From: Serilophus lunatus
Lineage: Eukaryota > Chordata > Aves > Passeriformes > Eurylaimidae
NCBI GenBank assembly: GCA_013399895.1
Contig: VXBA01000905.1
Coordinates: 240-64,239 of the forward strand
Direction: 5' to 3'
DNA length: 64,000 nt
How positions within the stretch are numbered: the first letter of the stretch is position 1; each line of letters starts with the position of its first letter. Below, one piece after another: positions 38,136 through 50,455 of the stretch. A program made the translations under genes and the position numbers. Under the pieces are notes generated by a model that had not been told where the DNA came from, searched no databases, and saw nothing but the letters and a program-made list of their open reading frames with translations.

Positions 38136-40264
38136 ATTATATGGATTATCTTGCTTATGAAAATGTACAGGCAGGTACCTTGAAATTTTGCACAGCTCGT
38201 GTTCCATAGGTTGAACAAGACTATTTAATAAGGATGTATTTACTTCTGTTTTCAGAATATCATAATAGTAAGGTATTTTGCTAGTATTTTCTGTGTGACA
38301 CATCTATGCCTACTTAGGAATTTACCCATTTTACAGCAAAATAGCTGCTGTTGAGTCAGCAGTTTCCTAATACGATGTAATAATAAAGAATGTAAGAGAT
38401 TTTGGCAAAAGAATTTGCTTAGTGTATCCTGTTTTATGATTAGAAGTGGCACTTGGGCTTTCAGGTAAAGTGCTTGAAGAATTTAGATAATAAAATACTG
38501 TATATTGCGCACTTTTGCCTCTTAAAAAGTGACATGTACTTGTTAGAAATAAAATAGAGAACTTAACTATGAATTTGCTTTGGTCCAGTGAACTCTGGAA
38601 AAAGTAAGGAGATTCTATCTGTTGCCTTTTATTACTTATCATTGCTCACTCAGCTGAGCAGAGTCAAACATCACACTTTGGGCATTTAATTTACCAACTT
38701 TGCTATCTGTGGAACATGTAACAATATACATAATGATACAGACAGACTCAGAATTTGCTAAGGTTTATTAATGCCTTATCAGGACTTTGGAAGGCTTAGC
38801 ACACATGCACTCTTCATTTGCTTTATCTCTCTTCATGAAATTTGAAAACAACTTAAGCGAAGGTGTTCTCCATGGCTCATTAGCTCCTCAGAGCTTTGAC
38901 AGAGAGGCATTGGTCAGATAAATCAACAGTATGTAATGTTTAAAAAAACAAAAAGAGATTTAGTTTTAATTGTGTGACTGAAGTCAGAAATGGATACAAA
39001 AGCTGTGGCATTGCTGCAGAGGCAATTCATGTTTATAGAATTATCCCCGGGTAGTGGCAATTACTGTGTGTAGGCTAAAAGGTCTGTATTTTTTCCAGTG
39101 AAGTCAAGCTATGAAAAACAAAAATCTGTGTATTATTTTGCAGCAGCAATTCAAATTGAATTGCATATTAACCACTGTTTGAATCTGGTTCTTAAAAACA
39201 TCAGCATTCATAACCTAGTATAACTGAAAGCAGTTATGGTGCTAACAGGTAAAATCCCATGTAATTTATGACAATTTCTATTGGTAGAAGAATTCTGGTA
39301 CTTACAGAAAAGATCAAGATACTTATGGCCATGAGACAGTATTGTTTTATGTTACCTTCTTAGGCTATGCTAGAAGAGTGTGTTTCTAGTGAGAATCCCC
39401 ATATCCCAGACTTTGAATATCACAGGTTTTGAAATTTTTGGGATGAGTGGATAGAGTGGATTTGGATCACTTGGACTTGATCAGTTCTAATGTTTGATTT
39501 TCAGATTAAATGCCAGCTCAAGCTAGGCCTGCTCTCTCATGCTTAAAAACCTACATTTCTAGGAAACTAAATTTCTCTAGTACATATAAGTAATTTTGAA
39601 TATATAATATACACCTTGATCTAGGAGGAAGCCCATGGTGTGTTCCTACTGTAGAGTGGAAAGCACTGTAGATACTCAGTGCCTCAAGTGGCATTGCCAT
39701 TGCACACTCAAAGTGGAATTATTCTCATGTTACTGAGCTGGTTCCATTTCTGTCACCTTGGAGCTCCTGACTCTGCCAGCCACTGTGCAGCTTTGGCTTG
39801 TTCTTGATTCCCTATTTGAAAGGTAGGATTGTCAGAATTAAAACTCATCATCCTGAATTGAAACACATCCCATAAACTTCCCAGTGATTTTCATCTTCTA
39901 AAAAAATCAATTCAGTCAATTTGCCCTAGCACAAAGGTTCCTTATATTAATTATTTCTTCTGATGCCTGCCCTTACCTAGAAGTCACTGGCCAGAGCTGC
40001 TGGCAGTTTTGGTATTACAGAGTGCCTCCTACTCCCCTCCAGGCACCTCTGGCTGTGCTACAATCTAAGTTCAGTCCTTTTAGGGAAGTGTATTAGCCAA
40101 TATTGCCCAGAAACCAGGATAAACCCAATTCTGCTTTTGTCATAAGGGGTTCATTTTTTAGGGCAATGTGGTAACATTGTGGGTACTATGTCTATCTGGT
40201 GGCCAGATAGATGCCCAAATCCAAAGAAACCAACTTATGACTTCTTTAAAACAGCACTGTTCCT
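38136..40264. other. unique sequence, no gene seen; one doubtful MIR trace
   Basis: At 39735-39850 'ctgactctgccagccactgt' and the following T-rich text faintly resemble a plus-strand MIR, too weak to call separately. Otherwise nothing was recognised. Confidence 0.4.
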
Positions 40265-40790
40265 TTCCTGCCACCATTGAATATCATCTTTAGCTATTGC
40301 ATCATCTGTCCATCCTTCTCTTCCTATAGTTTTTTTCAGATATTTGCTAGTCTTTTATGGATTGCTCCTCCCTCTCTTCTCCACTGACTGGTTGTATGTA
40401 CCATTCAGCCTGACACCCATATAATCCAAAGGACTTTTTCAAGAGAGGCACTACTCATCCTGTACTGGGCTGTACCATTGTATGAGGAACCCTCCAGTTT
40501 CCTTTTACTTTGCTCTACCAGGCATCACGTTGGATTCTCCATTTACTTTGGTGCCACCTGCAAACCTGCTGAGGGTGTTGGTGTGTCATCATCCAGGTTG
40601 ATTATAAAGATACTGAAACAAGAGTCCTGCCACTAAGCTGCTAGGATGCTTTGCCTACTACAAACCACAGTTAACAAACAGTGGTGTACTTTCAGTTGGT
40701 GCCTTTGGAACCTGTTGGTTCAGCACTTTTACATCCTTTCACTGACTGTTCATCCAGGCTATGTTTCTCCATCTGTGAAAAGAACTTGCT
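40265..40790 (-). mobile_element. old CR1 LINE, internal reverse-transcriptase region, inverted
   Basis: The plus strand carries the reverse complement of the CR1 ORF2 region. 'ttcagcctgacacccatata' matches the 'gcatgacacccagatcctt' block. 'gtgccacctgcaaacctgct' and 'gagggtgttggtgtgtcatc' match 'gtgtcatctgcaaacttgctgagggtg', the antisense of the F-A-D-D-T catalytic neighbourhood. 'atccaggttgattataaaga' matches the antisense of the 'FINDLD' block. Downstream, 'gttcatccaggctatgtttc' and 'tccatctg' match the end of the family's 'gtccaggccatgagctgccagtttctccag'. Many substitutions and gaps show an old, dead copy. It has no 3' UTR here, so it is an internal fragment. The limits are approximate. 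Confidence 0.75.
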
Positions 40791-43700
40791 GTGTGAGAAA
40801 GTTCCAGAGACCTAGTGGAGATAAGTTTCAGTTTAAAATGAGGCAAGCTTAAACTTTTTAAAGAACTTTTACAAAATCAGCATACCATTGCATACATATT
40901 TTTTCACGGACTTAAAATGTTATAATAAAGTACAATAAAAAAAAAACATGTCTTCGTGAAAGTTTTTAATGGATAGTCTGAGTTATATGAGAAAGTGTAG
41001 GCATAGGAACCTAATAATTTTTAACTAATCATTAAAGTTGGAACATTTCATTACAGTAATGTCTTACATAGGTAATCCAACACAACTGAACATGAATATT
41101 TTCCTACACAAGTTAATACTTTCTGGTCTTAAGTTTTATTTAAAGGATTGCACAGTTTCATGCTTCTAAAATTTTTTTAGCTATCTTTTCAAAATATTTT
41201 GTCAGTCATAAAATGTCAATCAAAATGATTGCTGAAGAAAAATCTACATTACTTCTCCAGCTCAAGAAAAACCTGAACTAAAGAAATGACATTAACTTCT
41301 ATTTCGCTAATCAGATCTCATGTTACATACATCATTTGAATAGTACTTCCTGGTTAGGTAACGTTTAGAGCAGGTTTCAAGGATATTTGACAGGCTTGAT
41401 GAAACAAGAGTAAATCAAATCAACTTAATCATGGTTTGTATAATGGAACAACTCATTTTAGGACTTGGTGTGGGGATGGAGGATTGGTTTCCACTTGTAA
41501 ACAATGATGTATATTTCTTTGTGATAACTGGGGGACAACAGCTGCCTTTCTCTTTGAGTGGCTCTTAATGAACTCGTGCCAGATCTGATGTGCAACTTCA
41601 GCATAGCGTCAGAGGGAAGATACAACCTATGATCTGCCACCAAATACCCCAGAGCTATGTCCATTGCATCACACTTGTGTATAATGAAACTGGAATGTGC
41701 AGTTAAGGATATACTCCCTGTCAGTATTGATGGCTTTGAACCTGCTTGTTCATGACTCCATAGTCTTTTGGGAATTGCTAAGTTTAGGTACCTGGGGCTT
41801 TCTCTTTTCTTGCTCTCCTATTACTGTTAAGTTAATGATAAATAATTCTGATAAGCAAAGAATGGAAAAAAATTAATCTCTTCTTCCATTCCCTATTGTC
41901 CTTTCATCTGAAGTAAAACCAAAATTTTCCATGCTTTGATGATTGTGACTGAAAGGATTTTCTGCAAACTTGTAAACCAAACTTTATCTATAAACAACCT
42001 AAGTAAAAAAGCAAAAAGATATATGTTATAAATTCTGTCTGGGTACTGCAATAGTACTATAAGATTTGAGATACAGGCTTTTTCTTATGAAAATGACTTT
42101 CCAACAATTAACCTAATGCTATGATTAACTTTGAGAAGTTCAGTAAAATTAGAAGGTTTTGGCTGGATTGTGGGTTCTCTTTAACATGGTTACTTAACAT
42201 TTTGATCTTTAAAATAGCCTTATTCTTAGTACGGCTTTTAAGCATCTGTATGTGTGCTTATGTCTTACAAAAAAGGAGAGAGTCATTTAGTCTTGTTAAT
42301 AATGCAAATTCAGGTGCTGATCAAGTGCATTTAACACCACTCAGTAAATGTAAAAAGTCTGGTGTCCTGAGGAGATTGTTTTGAAAAAAAGACAGGGGTG
42401 GGAAGATTCTTTGATATTCTCAGCTTTGAGTGCTTTCCTCTGCCTTCTCCCACACTGAGCTTAAGTGCTTTCCAAGACATGCTTCACTGTTGTGCCTTCA
42501 TCCACCTCTACGCTGTCTTTAAAGACCCTGAGGCAGTGGTTGAATGTAGTGCTGCTATTCACAAATAACAATTGGACCTTCCTTTTTATGACTCTGAGTG
42601 GTACAAATACATAATCTTCAATATTTATATAAATTCTTGGTGATCTAGGCCAAGTGTGTAAATTGACGGTTAATGGGACTATATGCATAGATTGACAGTG
42701 GTTATTAAATCAGTAAATATTTTCTATGTGATGATTTTATGTTAATGTAGAAGACATCTTGTTTCCTTACTACACTGAGCTTGTAGGATTATTTATATTC
42801 ACTTACATATACTGCAGATTGTTGAATTTGAAAAGAAATTTAGAGTTTTTTGCCCTGACACCACAGTATTTTTGTTTGGTAGATAGAAGGGAAGATAATA
42901 GGGAGAGCCTTTGAAGAGTGAGAGGTAGTGGACTATAAAATAAAAAGGTAAGAGTCAGGTCTATGGAAGTCATGCCAGGAAGAGCGGAAAAACCTGTAGT
43001 CATTGTCAAAGGAAGAATTAAGAAACCTGCAGAGCGTTTTCTGTCTAATTTTCATAATGTTGTTGAGTTTTCAGTGTTTGAAGATTGAGAGGGTTGGTTT
43101 GCAGTGGTTAAAAGACTTAAATGACAACCATTTTTAATTCATGTGGGTTCGTCAATTTATTAATTGCAGTTTACTCTGTAACAGTGAAAATATTGGGAAA
43201 TTAGTGAGACTAAGAATGGTGTTTAGAGATGTAATGAAAGCATTCACCAGGAGTCTTAATGAAGCAGCAGACTGTGTGCATTGCCCTTGAGTAGCGAGTT
43301 TTTTTAACTTCATTCTTCAAAAGAAGTAATTGCATCGCTTCTCAGGTCTGCTGCAATACTGTAGCAAAGAGCCAAAATCATTAGTCGCAATAATGCAGCA
43401 TAAGTGATTTCAAGCTTGTGTTTTTATGATCCATGCTCAGCTCACCGAATAGGAACCTTCCGCTTCCCTGATCCCTGTATGTTTGTATATTAATGTATCT
43501 GCACGTTGATTTAGATTTGCTAACTTTGGTGTGCAAAGGTACAGTAATGGCAGTGAGCCATTTTCCAGAGCTCTCTAGATATCCATGTCTTTATCTGCAC
43601 ACAGAAAATTCTTTAGTTGATAAACGAATTTTACATGTTTCTGCTCCACTAAAAAAATGTTCCCGCATATTTTACTAAGCTAAGTTGATGTTGAGAATAA

Positions 43701-46700
43701 ATAGCTGCAGTCAGTCACTTGTTCTGAAGTTGAAAGATTTGGATTTGAAATGTAAGTTAGCGTGACTGTATGTTATCTGAAGAGTGGCTGATCATACAGC
43801 CAGAGCATTACTCATAGCTCTAATATTCAGTCCAAATTTTGGAACATTTGTGCCTAATTTGTTTTCAAACAAATATTTGCACTGTTTTTCCAGAAACAGA
43901 AAATGAAGTTCCAAACATTCTGAGAGAAGCTTGTGTAAAGACAATTTTTTTACAATAACTTCTTTATGATTATTCATATCTAAAACGATATTAAAAATGT
44001 TAATTAAACAGCCTGTTGATTCTAAGCACATGAGCAAATGCAATTTGAGTGTTGTGCAGATTTCCTCCTTGAAATGTGTCTATGAAAGTTTGAAATGCAG
44101 TTGATGTGTATTTTTATCATTATGAGTTCCTCTAATGTCTTTTTATTTCATTCACATCTGCTGCTCAAACTTCTATATTGATTTAATGGGAACACTGTCT
44201 TTGCTGTAATCAAATTATTTAGTAAGTTCTGCTAAAATGAATTAGAAAAATAAAAAGCTAAAACAGTTTTGCTATAAAAAAAGAATATACGAATAATCAA
44301 ATAGCTAATGGCATGGTTTTATGTGAACACTATTTATCTGTACATAAGTGTGGAACAGAATGTGCAAAATTGCAGTCCAGTATTTGTATATATTTATAAA
44401 TAAGTATGAGTAAGAATATTCTGTGCAAATCCTCAAAGAAATGCAGATACTATATTGTTTCTTTGTATAATTTTTATCCTCATGGGTAGCCAGTGGCTCT
44501 AATCTCTGGTTAAGGAAGCATTGTTTCTCCTTTACAAAGCAATCTGAAGCGGAAGTTAAATTATTTTTCCCAGTGTTTTTTAATGAATTCTCTTGTACTA
44601 GTGGAATTAAGCAAATTCATTATTATCATTAGATGTAAAAAATGGATTTTATTCTACCAGGCTAAACACAGCAGCATTTTTCTCTTTATATACCTGAACT
44701 TTGTCTGCGCAGGTGATTTGCTCTTTAATAATGCAGTATCTTTTTTTTCCCCCCCCAGCTAGCTCTGTTCCATTACCTCATTTTGTTGCATATAGGGAGG
44801 TGTTTTGTGCCAGGATCTTAATGTAATGTTTAAAAGTTGTAAGCGCGTGCAGGTCTATGTTGAGGTCAGAGAACTAGTCCCACAGGATGAAGACAAGCAA
44901 GGGAGAAATTTAATTGTATGGCAGAAACCCCATTATGGCTGAGATATATTAGGTCATGAAAGAGGGAAATACTAGAAACCCATTCATTTGAGGCTTTTAT
45001 AGCTGGAATTGACAAAACACTAGAAAATCCTCTGTAGAACGAAAGTTGTACAGTGCAGAGCACTAGATGAAGTAGGAAAATGGAGCTTTTCAATCTTGAA
45101 ATTCAATGATTTTGGGATAGTGAGACAAATCACATCTGTGGTATGTACTTCAGACTTCATGTGTTATCAACACTATCTAAAAATTGACCTGTATATACAC
45201 TGAATATCTAACTTGCTTTTCTTGTGCTCCCTTGATAGCTAGCTTGAAAGAAATAGTTTGGATAATGGTAGTCTACTCCATTTGCAGCCCGTGATGGTGC
45301 ATTAAAGAAAGATTTGTGGAAAAGCATCCTTTGAGCAGTCCTGATATTGATAGACTTCTGGGTTTTTGTTGTGTTTTCTTTTGCTTGTTTGGTTCGGTTT
45401 TTAACTTTTTATAGTACTGTTAAACTACCTATTGCAGTTCTCTTTCTTAAAGTCTGTTTTTATGTCCAAGTAGAAAAACCTGTTTATTTTTGATAACTAG
45501 AATGACCCAATCTTAATGAACCACAGAGATTTTTGTGGTCGTATTTCCCTTACAATTCCAAGTTTCATCATTAGATTTTTGTCATTCCCTAGCAATTTTT
45601 TGCCAGCAGAATTTTCTGTATTTGTTTCATCTGTAGAAAAATGTAAGAACCCAATCATTGTTAAAAATAAGCATTTTTTTAAATGACTTTTTTAAAAATT
45701 GAAACGATTTCTGTGATGTTAGGTGTTAGCTTTTATTTTGTTTCAAAAAAGACAAAAGAAGAATTTGAGATTGTTCAGAAACTCCATTTAAGCTCTCTTA
45801 AGAGCCACTGCAGCAGTGATTAAAAAAGTAATTGCCATCTGCAGGAATTTGATAAGTTTGTTGCTAAATGTACACAAAAAAATTAGTAAATGGTTGTAGA
45901 AGTTGTAAAGTTTCCTTAGGCTGAGGTTTGAGATATACGTCCTATTAAGGCATTTAAAGCAAACCGGACGTGTAATATAAACATAACCTGCCTTTAAAAG
46001 CTTTTAAAATGACTATCTTTAAAGATGGTCTAGATAGTTGTGCTTTAGTCTTTAGGGTCACTTTAATGAAAACCTAATTTAGAACATTTTTGTACTGGTG
46101 CTATTTTAGTACAAAAGCCATGGAATTTTGCCTTAAGTTAAGAATTACAAAAATGGACTCACTTGACTATTTGCTCTACTTATATTTTCTTTTGATCCCT
46201 ACAGGATTGTCTCATGCAGAACTTTAATTTGCTGCTTTTGGTTTTATCTGATTAAGATATGGGGTCAAGTTCTGATGTTACAAATTCAGAAACAGTACTA
46301 AAGCCCATGCTAATGTTACTCTGGTGATAATTGGAGAACTTAGTAAACTTGTGACCTGAAAGTGCTTCTCAATTAAAAGTCAATGGGATTTCAACTGGTA
46401 GAGGTGCTGGTTGAATCAAAACCAAATGCATTGTGACTAACTTCCCAATATGTTACCCTGAAAAATACACCTTCACACTGGAAAAATATGTTTTCAGAAT
46501 CAGACATATTTTATGTGTTGAATTAGAAATTAAAACAGGGCTGATAATTTGCCTTCCTATGTGGCAATAGAAATCTCCCATCATGCTGGGAGATTTTCTG
46601 CCTAAGATCATGGAAAATGCAAATGAATGCACTCTGGGAAATGTTTTTCTCCTGTGGTTGTGCAGTGAAGTGGGATTGAATTTAATATTTGTGAATGCTT

Positions 46701-49700
46701 TCCCAAACCTAGAGAGATTTTGAGAAAAGCTCACTTTGACACATTAACGTGTCTATATTAAATCTTTCCAAAGAGCATATAACCAGGAATAATCGGTTAA
46801 GTCCAGGTATTTTTCCCTCTTCCATCCATGCTTTGGAAAATTTTCACTTTTGCTAGTGAATAGAATTTAAATGAGGACTTGAAGGTCACTGGAAAAGATC
46901 CATTTTTACCACAAACAAAAATTCCCAAGACACAGAGTTTGGTCCAAAAGTTTCCAAAGAACCTGAATGCTAATAATTTTCAACATTGGGAAGACAAAAC
47001 AGTGTTTTGGTAACTGAACTGTTACTTACTGTAATAAATTTGTTCTTCATTTGAATTGCTATGAGCTGTATCTCCCACTGTATCATCAACCTTTGCGTGC
47101 TGAAGTTTCTCAATATTCTGCAGTAATTTTCATTCTTTATCTGTTTTACACATTTTTTCTGAGCTAACAGCAACAAAGTCTTGAATTGTACTGTACATCA
47201 CCTGTTTTGTTTAAGAGTATTTGTCATAGGAAAATATTCTCTCAAAGCAAAATATTGTAGGTACTGTTTCTCAAATGCCACTGCATAATACTGTGAATTA
47301 CCCCATCAATTAGGGACTAATTATAAAATTTAATTTGCTACATGCATTCGGGTAGAAACGAGTATGTCTAAAAATATTATTTCTTTTTCTGAATGCTGTG
47401 CTGAGCTAATTATGCCTTGTGAGAGTCCATGGTTAATGGGAAATGATTTGTGAAAGGAGTGTTTTCCTGTTGCCAGATTAGTGCTTTACATGTAAGGGGG
47501 ATTGTGTGCTCTTGCAAGTAGTGACGATTTGTAATTTAATATTGATCTTTTCACCATCCAAGACTCTTAAGTCTTACAGTTATAATGCAAAATTGATGGC
47601 TTTGAGAGTTAGGCTGTCGAATATAAATGTTTCAAATATTGCACTTGCCTCAATCACTCCTGGGACATTTGTCCAGAAATCATTCTAGACAGATTTTGAA
47701 GTTGCAAGATTTTGCTGCCATTAAAATGCTTACACAGTTTCTCAGGATTTAAGATTACTTGGCCTAACCATATTAGTGAAACAGAAAGACACCTTTTAGA
47801 TTTCTATATAGATTATGGTCTTCACTATTTGTCTTAAAACACATTGATGAATAATGTAGTTGATATTAAACTTTTGTGGAAGCTGAAAACTTTGAGACTT
47901 GATCAGCTACATAGTGTTTTGCAAGATATCAATAATTTTGAAAACAAGCATCCTGCTGATTAAAATTTGAATATTTGTAAATTTGGACAGCAGAATTAAT
48001 ACTGCACAGGCAGCACTTTGCATCTGTTCCCAACTTTTGAAAGCAGCAGTTTGAAATGTGCCATCTGTAATCACCAACTGCTTAAAAGAGGATAGTGTCT
48101 GTTTGCTATTAATGATTAATGTGGATCAAGACATTTAAAAAATCTTGTGTACCAAGTTGTGTGACATGTCTTGAAATAATACTCCAGTCTTTACTGGGAG
48201 TGTGCTGCAGGTACTAACTGCAGCACCAGCCCCATGCACTGTGTCCTCTCTCTCCTATTGCATAAATACATTAAGATAGTGTTTTCTTTGTTTTGGATGA
48301 CCTGAGACCCCACTGAACTAATTAATGCTTTTTTTTGCATTTTTCTTGTATTGTCACCTTTCCTCGTTTCTTGCTGGTCTGTTTGGTCTCCTAATGGCAT
48401 CACCCAAGACATTTGTGTGACCTGTGCCTGTTTGACCTCTTCTCTGAACATTGAGTGGCAACTCTGTCTTTGCACATATCTGCTGCTGGTGGTGTTAGAT
48501 CAGTGTAGTACCTGTGCAGTTGGGAAACAGGCCAAAACAATTTCTCCATAATAGCAAATAAGGGTAATAATGTGAAAAAATGTGATCCTTAACTGAATGT
48601 TTCCCTAGGGGCTTAAATTTCCATCTTCTGTAATCAAGGAATATCTCCTGAGTTTTTTGGTGACAGAGGTTTGTGAATATCAATTTTAATAGACGTCAGA
48701 CCTCAGCAGCTAAAAGTATGTTTAGGTCTCCAAGTCACCTTCATGATTTTAGCAGTAAGTATTTCATTTCTGCAGAATAAACAAATATGGAAAATCAGCA
48801 GATTTCCACTGGGGTATACAAGAGCTTTCTCCAATAAACGCTTCTAATTTCCTGCATTTTAATGAAAGTACATTCTGTGATGGGGATTTTAAAAATTAGC
48901 AAACTGTTAAATGGTTGGTGCAGCTACAACAGGGTGGGAAATAGTCATTTAGGCTTAATAGAGGCAGGATACCTTTTTAATTCCTCCATCAGGTATAAGA
49001 CTAGACTGTATCTTCAAAAATTTCATTTATATGCAAGTATTTTGAAGAGTAATAGATATCTGTGGCAAAATGCATGTTAATCTTGTGGCCAATGTGGATT
49101 TTCTTTTCCCCCCTGTAACTTTAGTTGCTCCAGGAATTCTTAATAGGTTAGGGATGAAACGAACTTAATCTGAAAGCTGAAGAAGTACATGATAGGAAGG
49201 CTGAAGTAGAAGGATTTTATTAGGAAAGAAGAAGTTCAGTATTTACATAGTTTCTATTATAAATCTACAAAATTCACATGCAGGAAAATTTGGCTTACAT
49301 GTGAAGATTTATATCACAGAAATACTAGGTTTTAAAAATGAATGTATAAAACTAGTTTATGGTTGAAGGTAATGTCTGCAGTTATTTGACTGATGTGTGA
49401 TTGCACGGTGTTTGTATGGGAAGCATCTTTTCCCATAAATTAATTCCAATTATATAAAACACAACTGTGTGTGTAAATGTATTTCCTTGATTGAATTTTA
49501 AAGTGTAGCACAGTAATGCCTCCAGCATGGCAGTCAGTAATAGATGCAGTGTGTATATATAGAGAGATATATATGTAAATAAAGTTGGATTTACACACTG
49601 AGAGATAAACAAGGGGGAAAAATTATGCTATAAAGATATAAGGGAAGTTTTAAAGATAATTTTGAAAGGAAGTTCTGAGTAATATTATGAGGCTTTTAAA

Positions 49701-50417
49701 TGTATAAGAGAAGTCTGGAAAAAAGTTTTTATAGCCAGTACATTTCCTGGACTTCTCACTGAGAGCCTGAACAGCGTAATGCAGAGCTCTGTTTGCCTGT
49801 CTCTTCATTTTGTAGTCCTTCTTTTGGTTTAGGCTTTTTTGAGGGGAGTGGGGATTATTAATAACAGAAAAGTCCTGGAGAAAATCAACATTGTTGTAAA
49901 TATCTGGTGACGGTGGTTTGCAGTGGCTGCTCAGGTAACATGCTGTAGATGAGAAAGTATATATTAAAAATCTGGAATGTTCCACCTGGCTATTTTTAAC
50001 TCACTGCAGAAAATATGACTGATTCCCCTATCTACTCACACTTTTCTCTTTGAGAACTAGCTGCCATATTCCTGTCACATGCACCACATTTTTCCATAGG
50101 TTGTCCCTTTTTCACTCTATCTCCTCTTATTCCTGCACTATGGAGATTATATGAAATTGATCTCAGGCTTAATTATTAACTTTGCTGTCTAAGAGTGGAG
50201 TGTAAAGCTTTATATTTTCATGTTGTAATTTTGAGTTTAATTCCTCGTTTGTAGTTGTGGGTGTTTTTTTTAGTTTTGATTGTTTGAGGTGGATTTATGT
50301 TTATTTCATATGAGACCAGTTTTGACTCTGAATGTTTTCTGGTGAAAAATATTGACAAGCACAGAGATAAACTGATTAACCTTGTCTTTTCCTTTTCATT
50401 ATGAAGAAAATATTTTC
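40791..50417. other. long unique AT-rich stretch, no gene seen
   Basis: No supported gene, RNA or transposon. Landmarks are an A-run at 40937-40946, a T8C8 tract followed by AG at 44741-44758 (splice-acceptor-like, but without an open frame I trust) and a TA/GA-rich patch at 49550-49577. 43200-43470 has balanced composition and dense homeodomain-like ATTA/TAAT words and may be conserved noncoding DNA. No open frame exceeds 111 codons. Confidence 0.5.
49550..49577. repeat. TA/GA microsatellite-like patch
   Basis: Short runs 'gtgtatatatagagagatat' then 'atatg'. Confidence 0.5.
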
Positions 50418-50418
50418 T

Positions 50419-50454
<36 letters not shown>
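50418..50454 (+). repeat. poly-T tract
   Basis: Thirteen Ts, one C, then 23 Ts. On the minus strand this is a long A-tail-like run, but I saw no processed pseudogene or LINE body adjoining it on that strand, and the flank at 50395-50417 is not repeat-like. Confidence 0.8.

Positions 50455-50455
<1 letters not shown>

Noticed and set aside
40740..40790. MIR-like phrase 'gtttctccatctgtgaaaag'
   Set aside because: Explained better as the end of the inverted CR1 block, whose antisense text also contains 'gtttctccag', and no MIR core adjoins it.
44741..44765. Splice acceptor suggested by T8C8AG
   Set aside because: No convincing open or conserved-looking frame follows it. Pyrimidine runs ending in AG are frequent.
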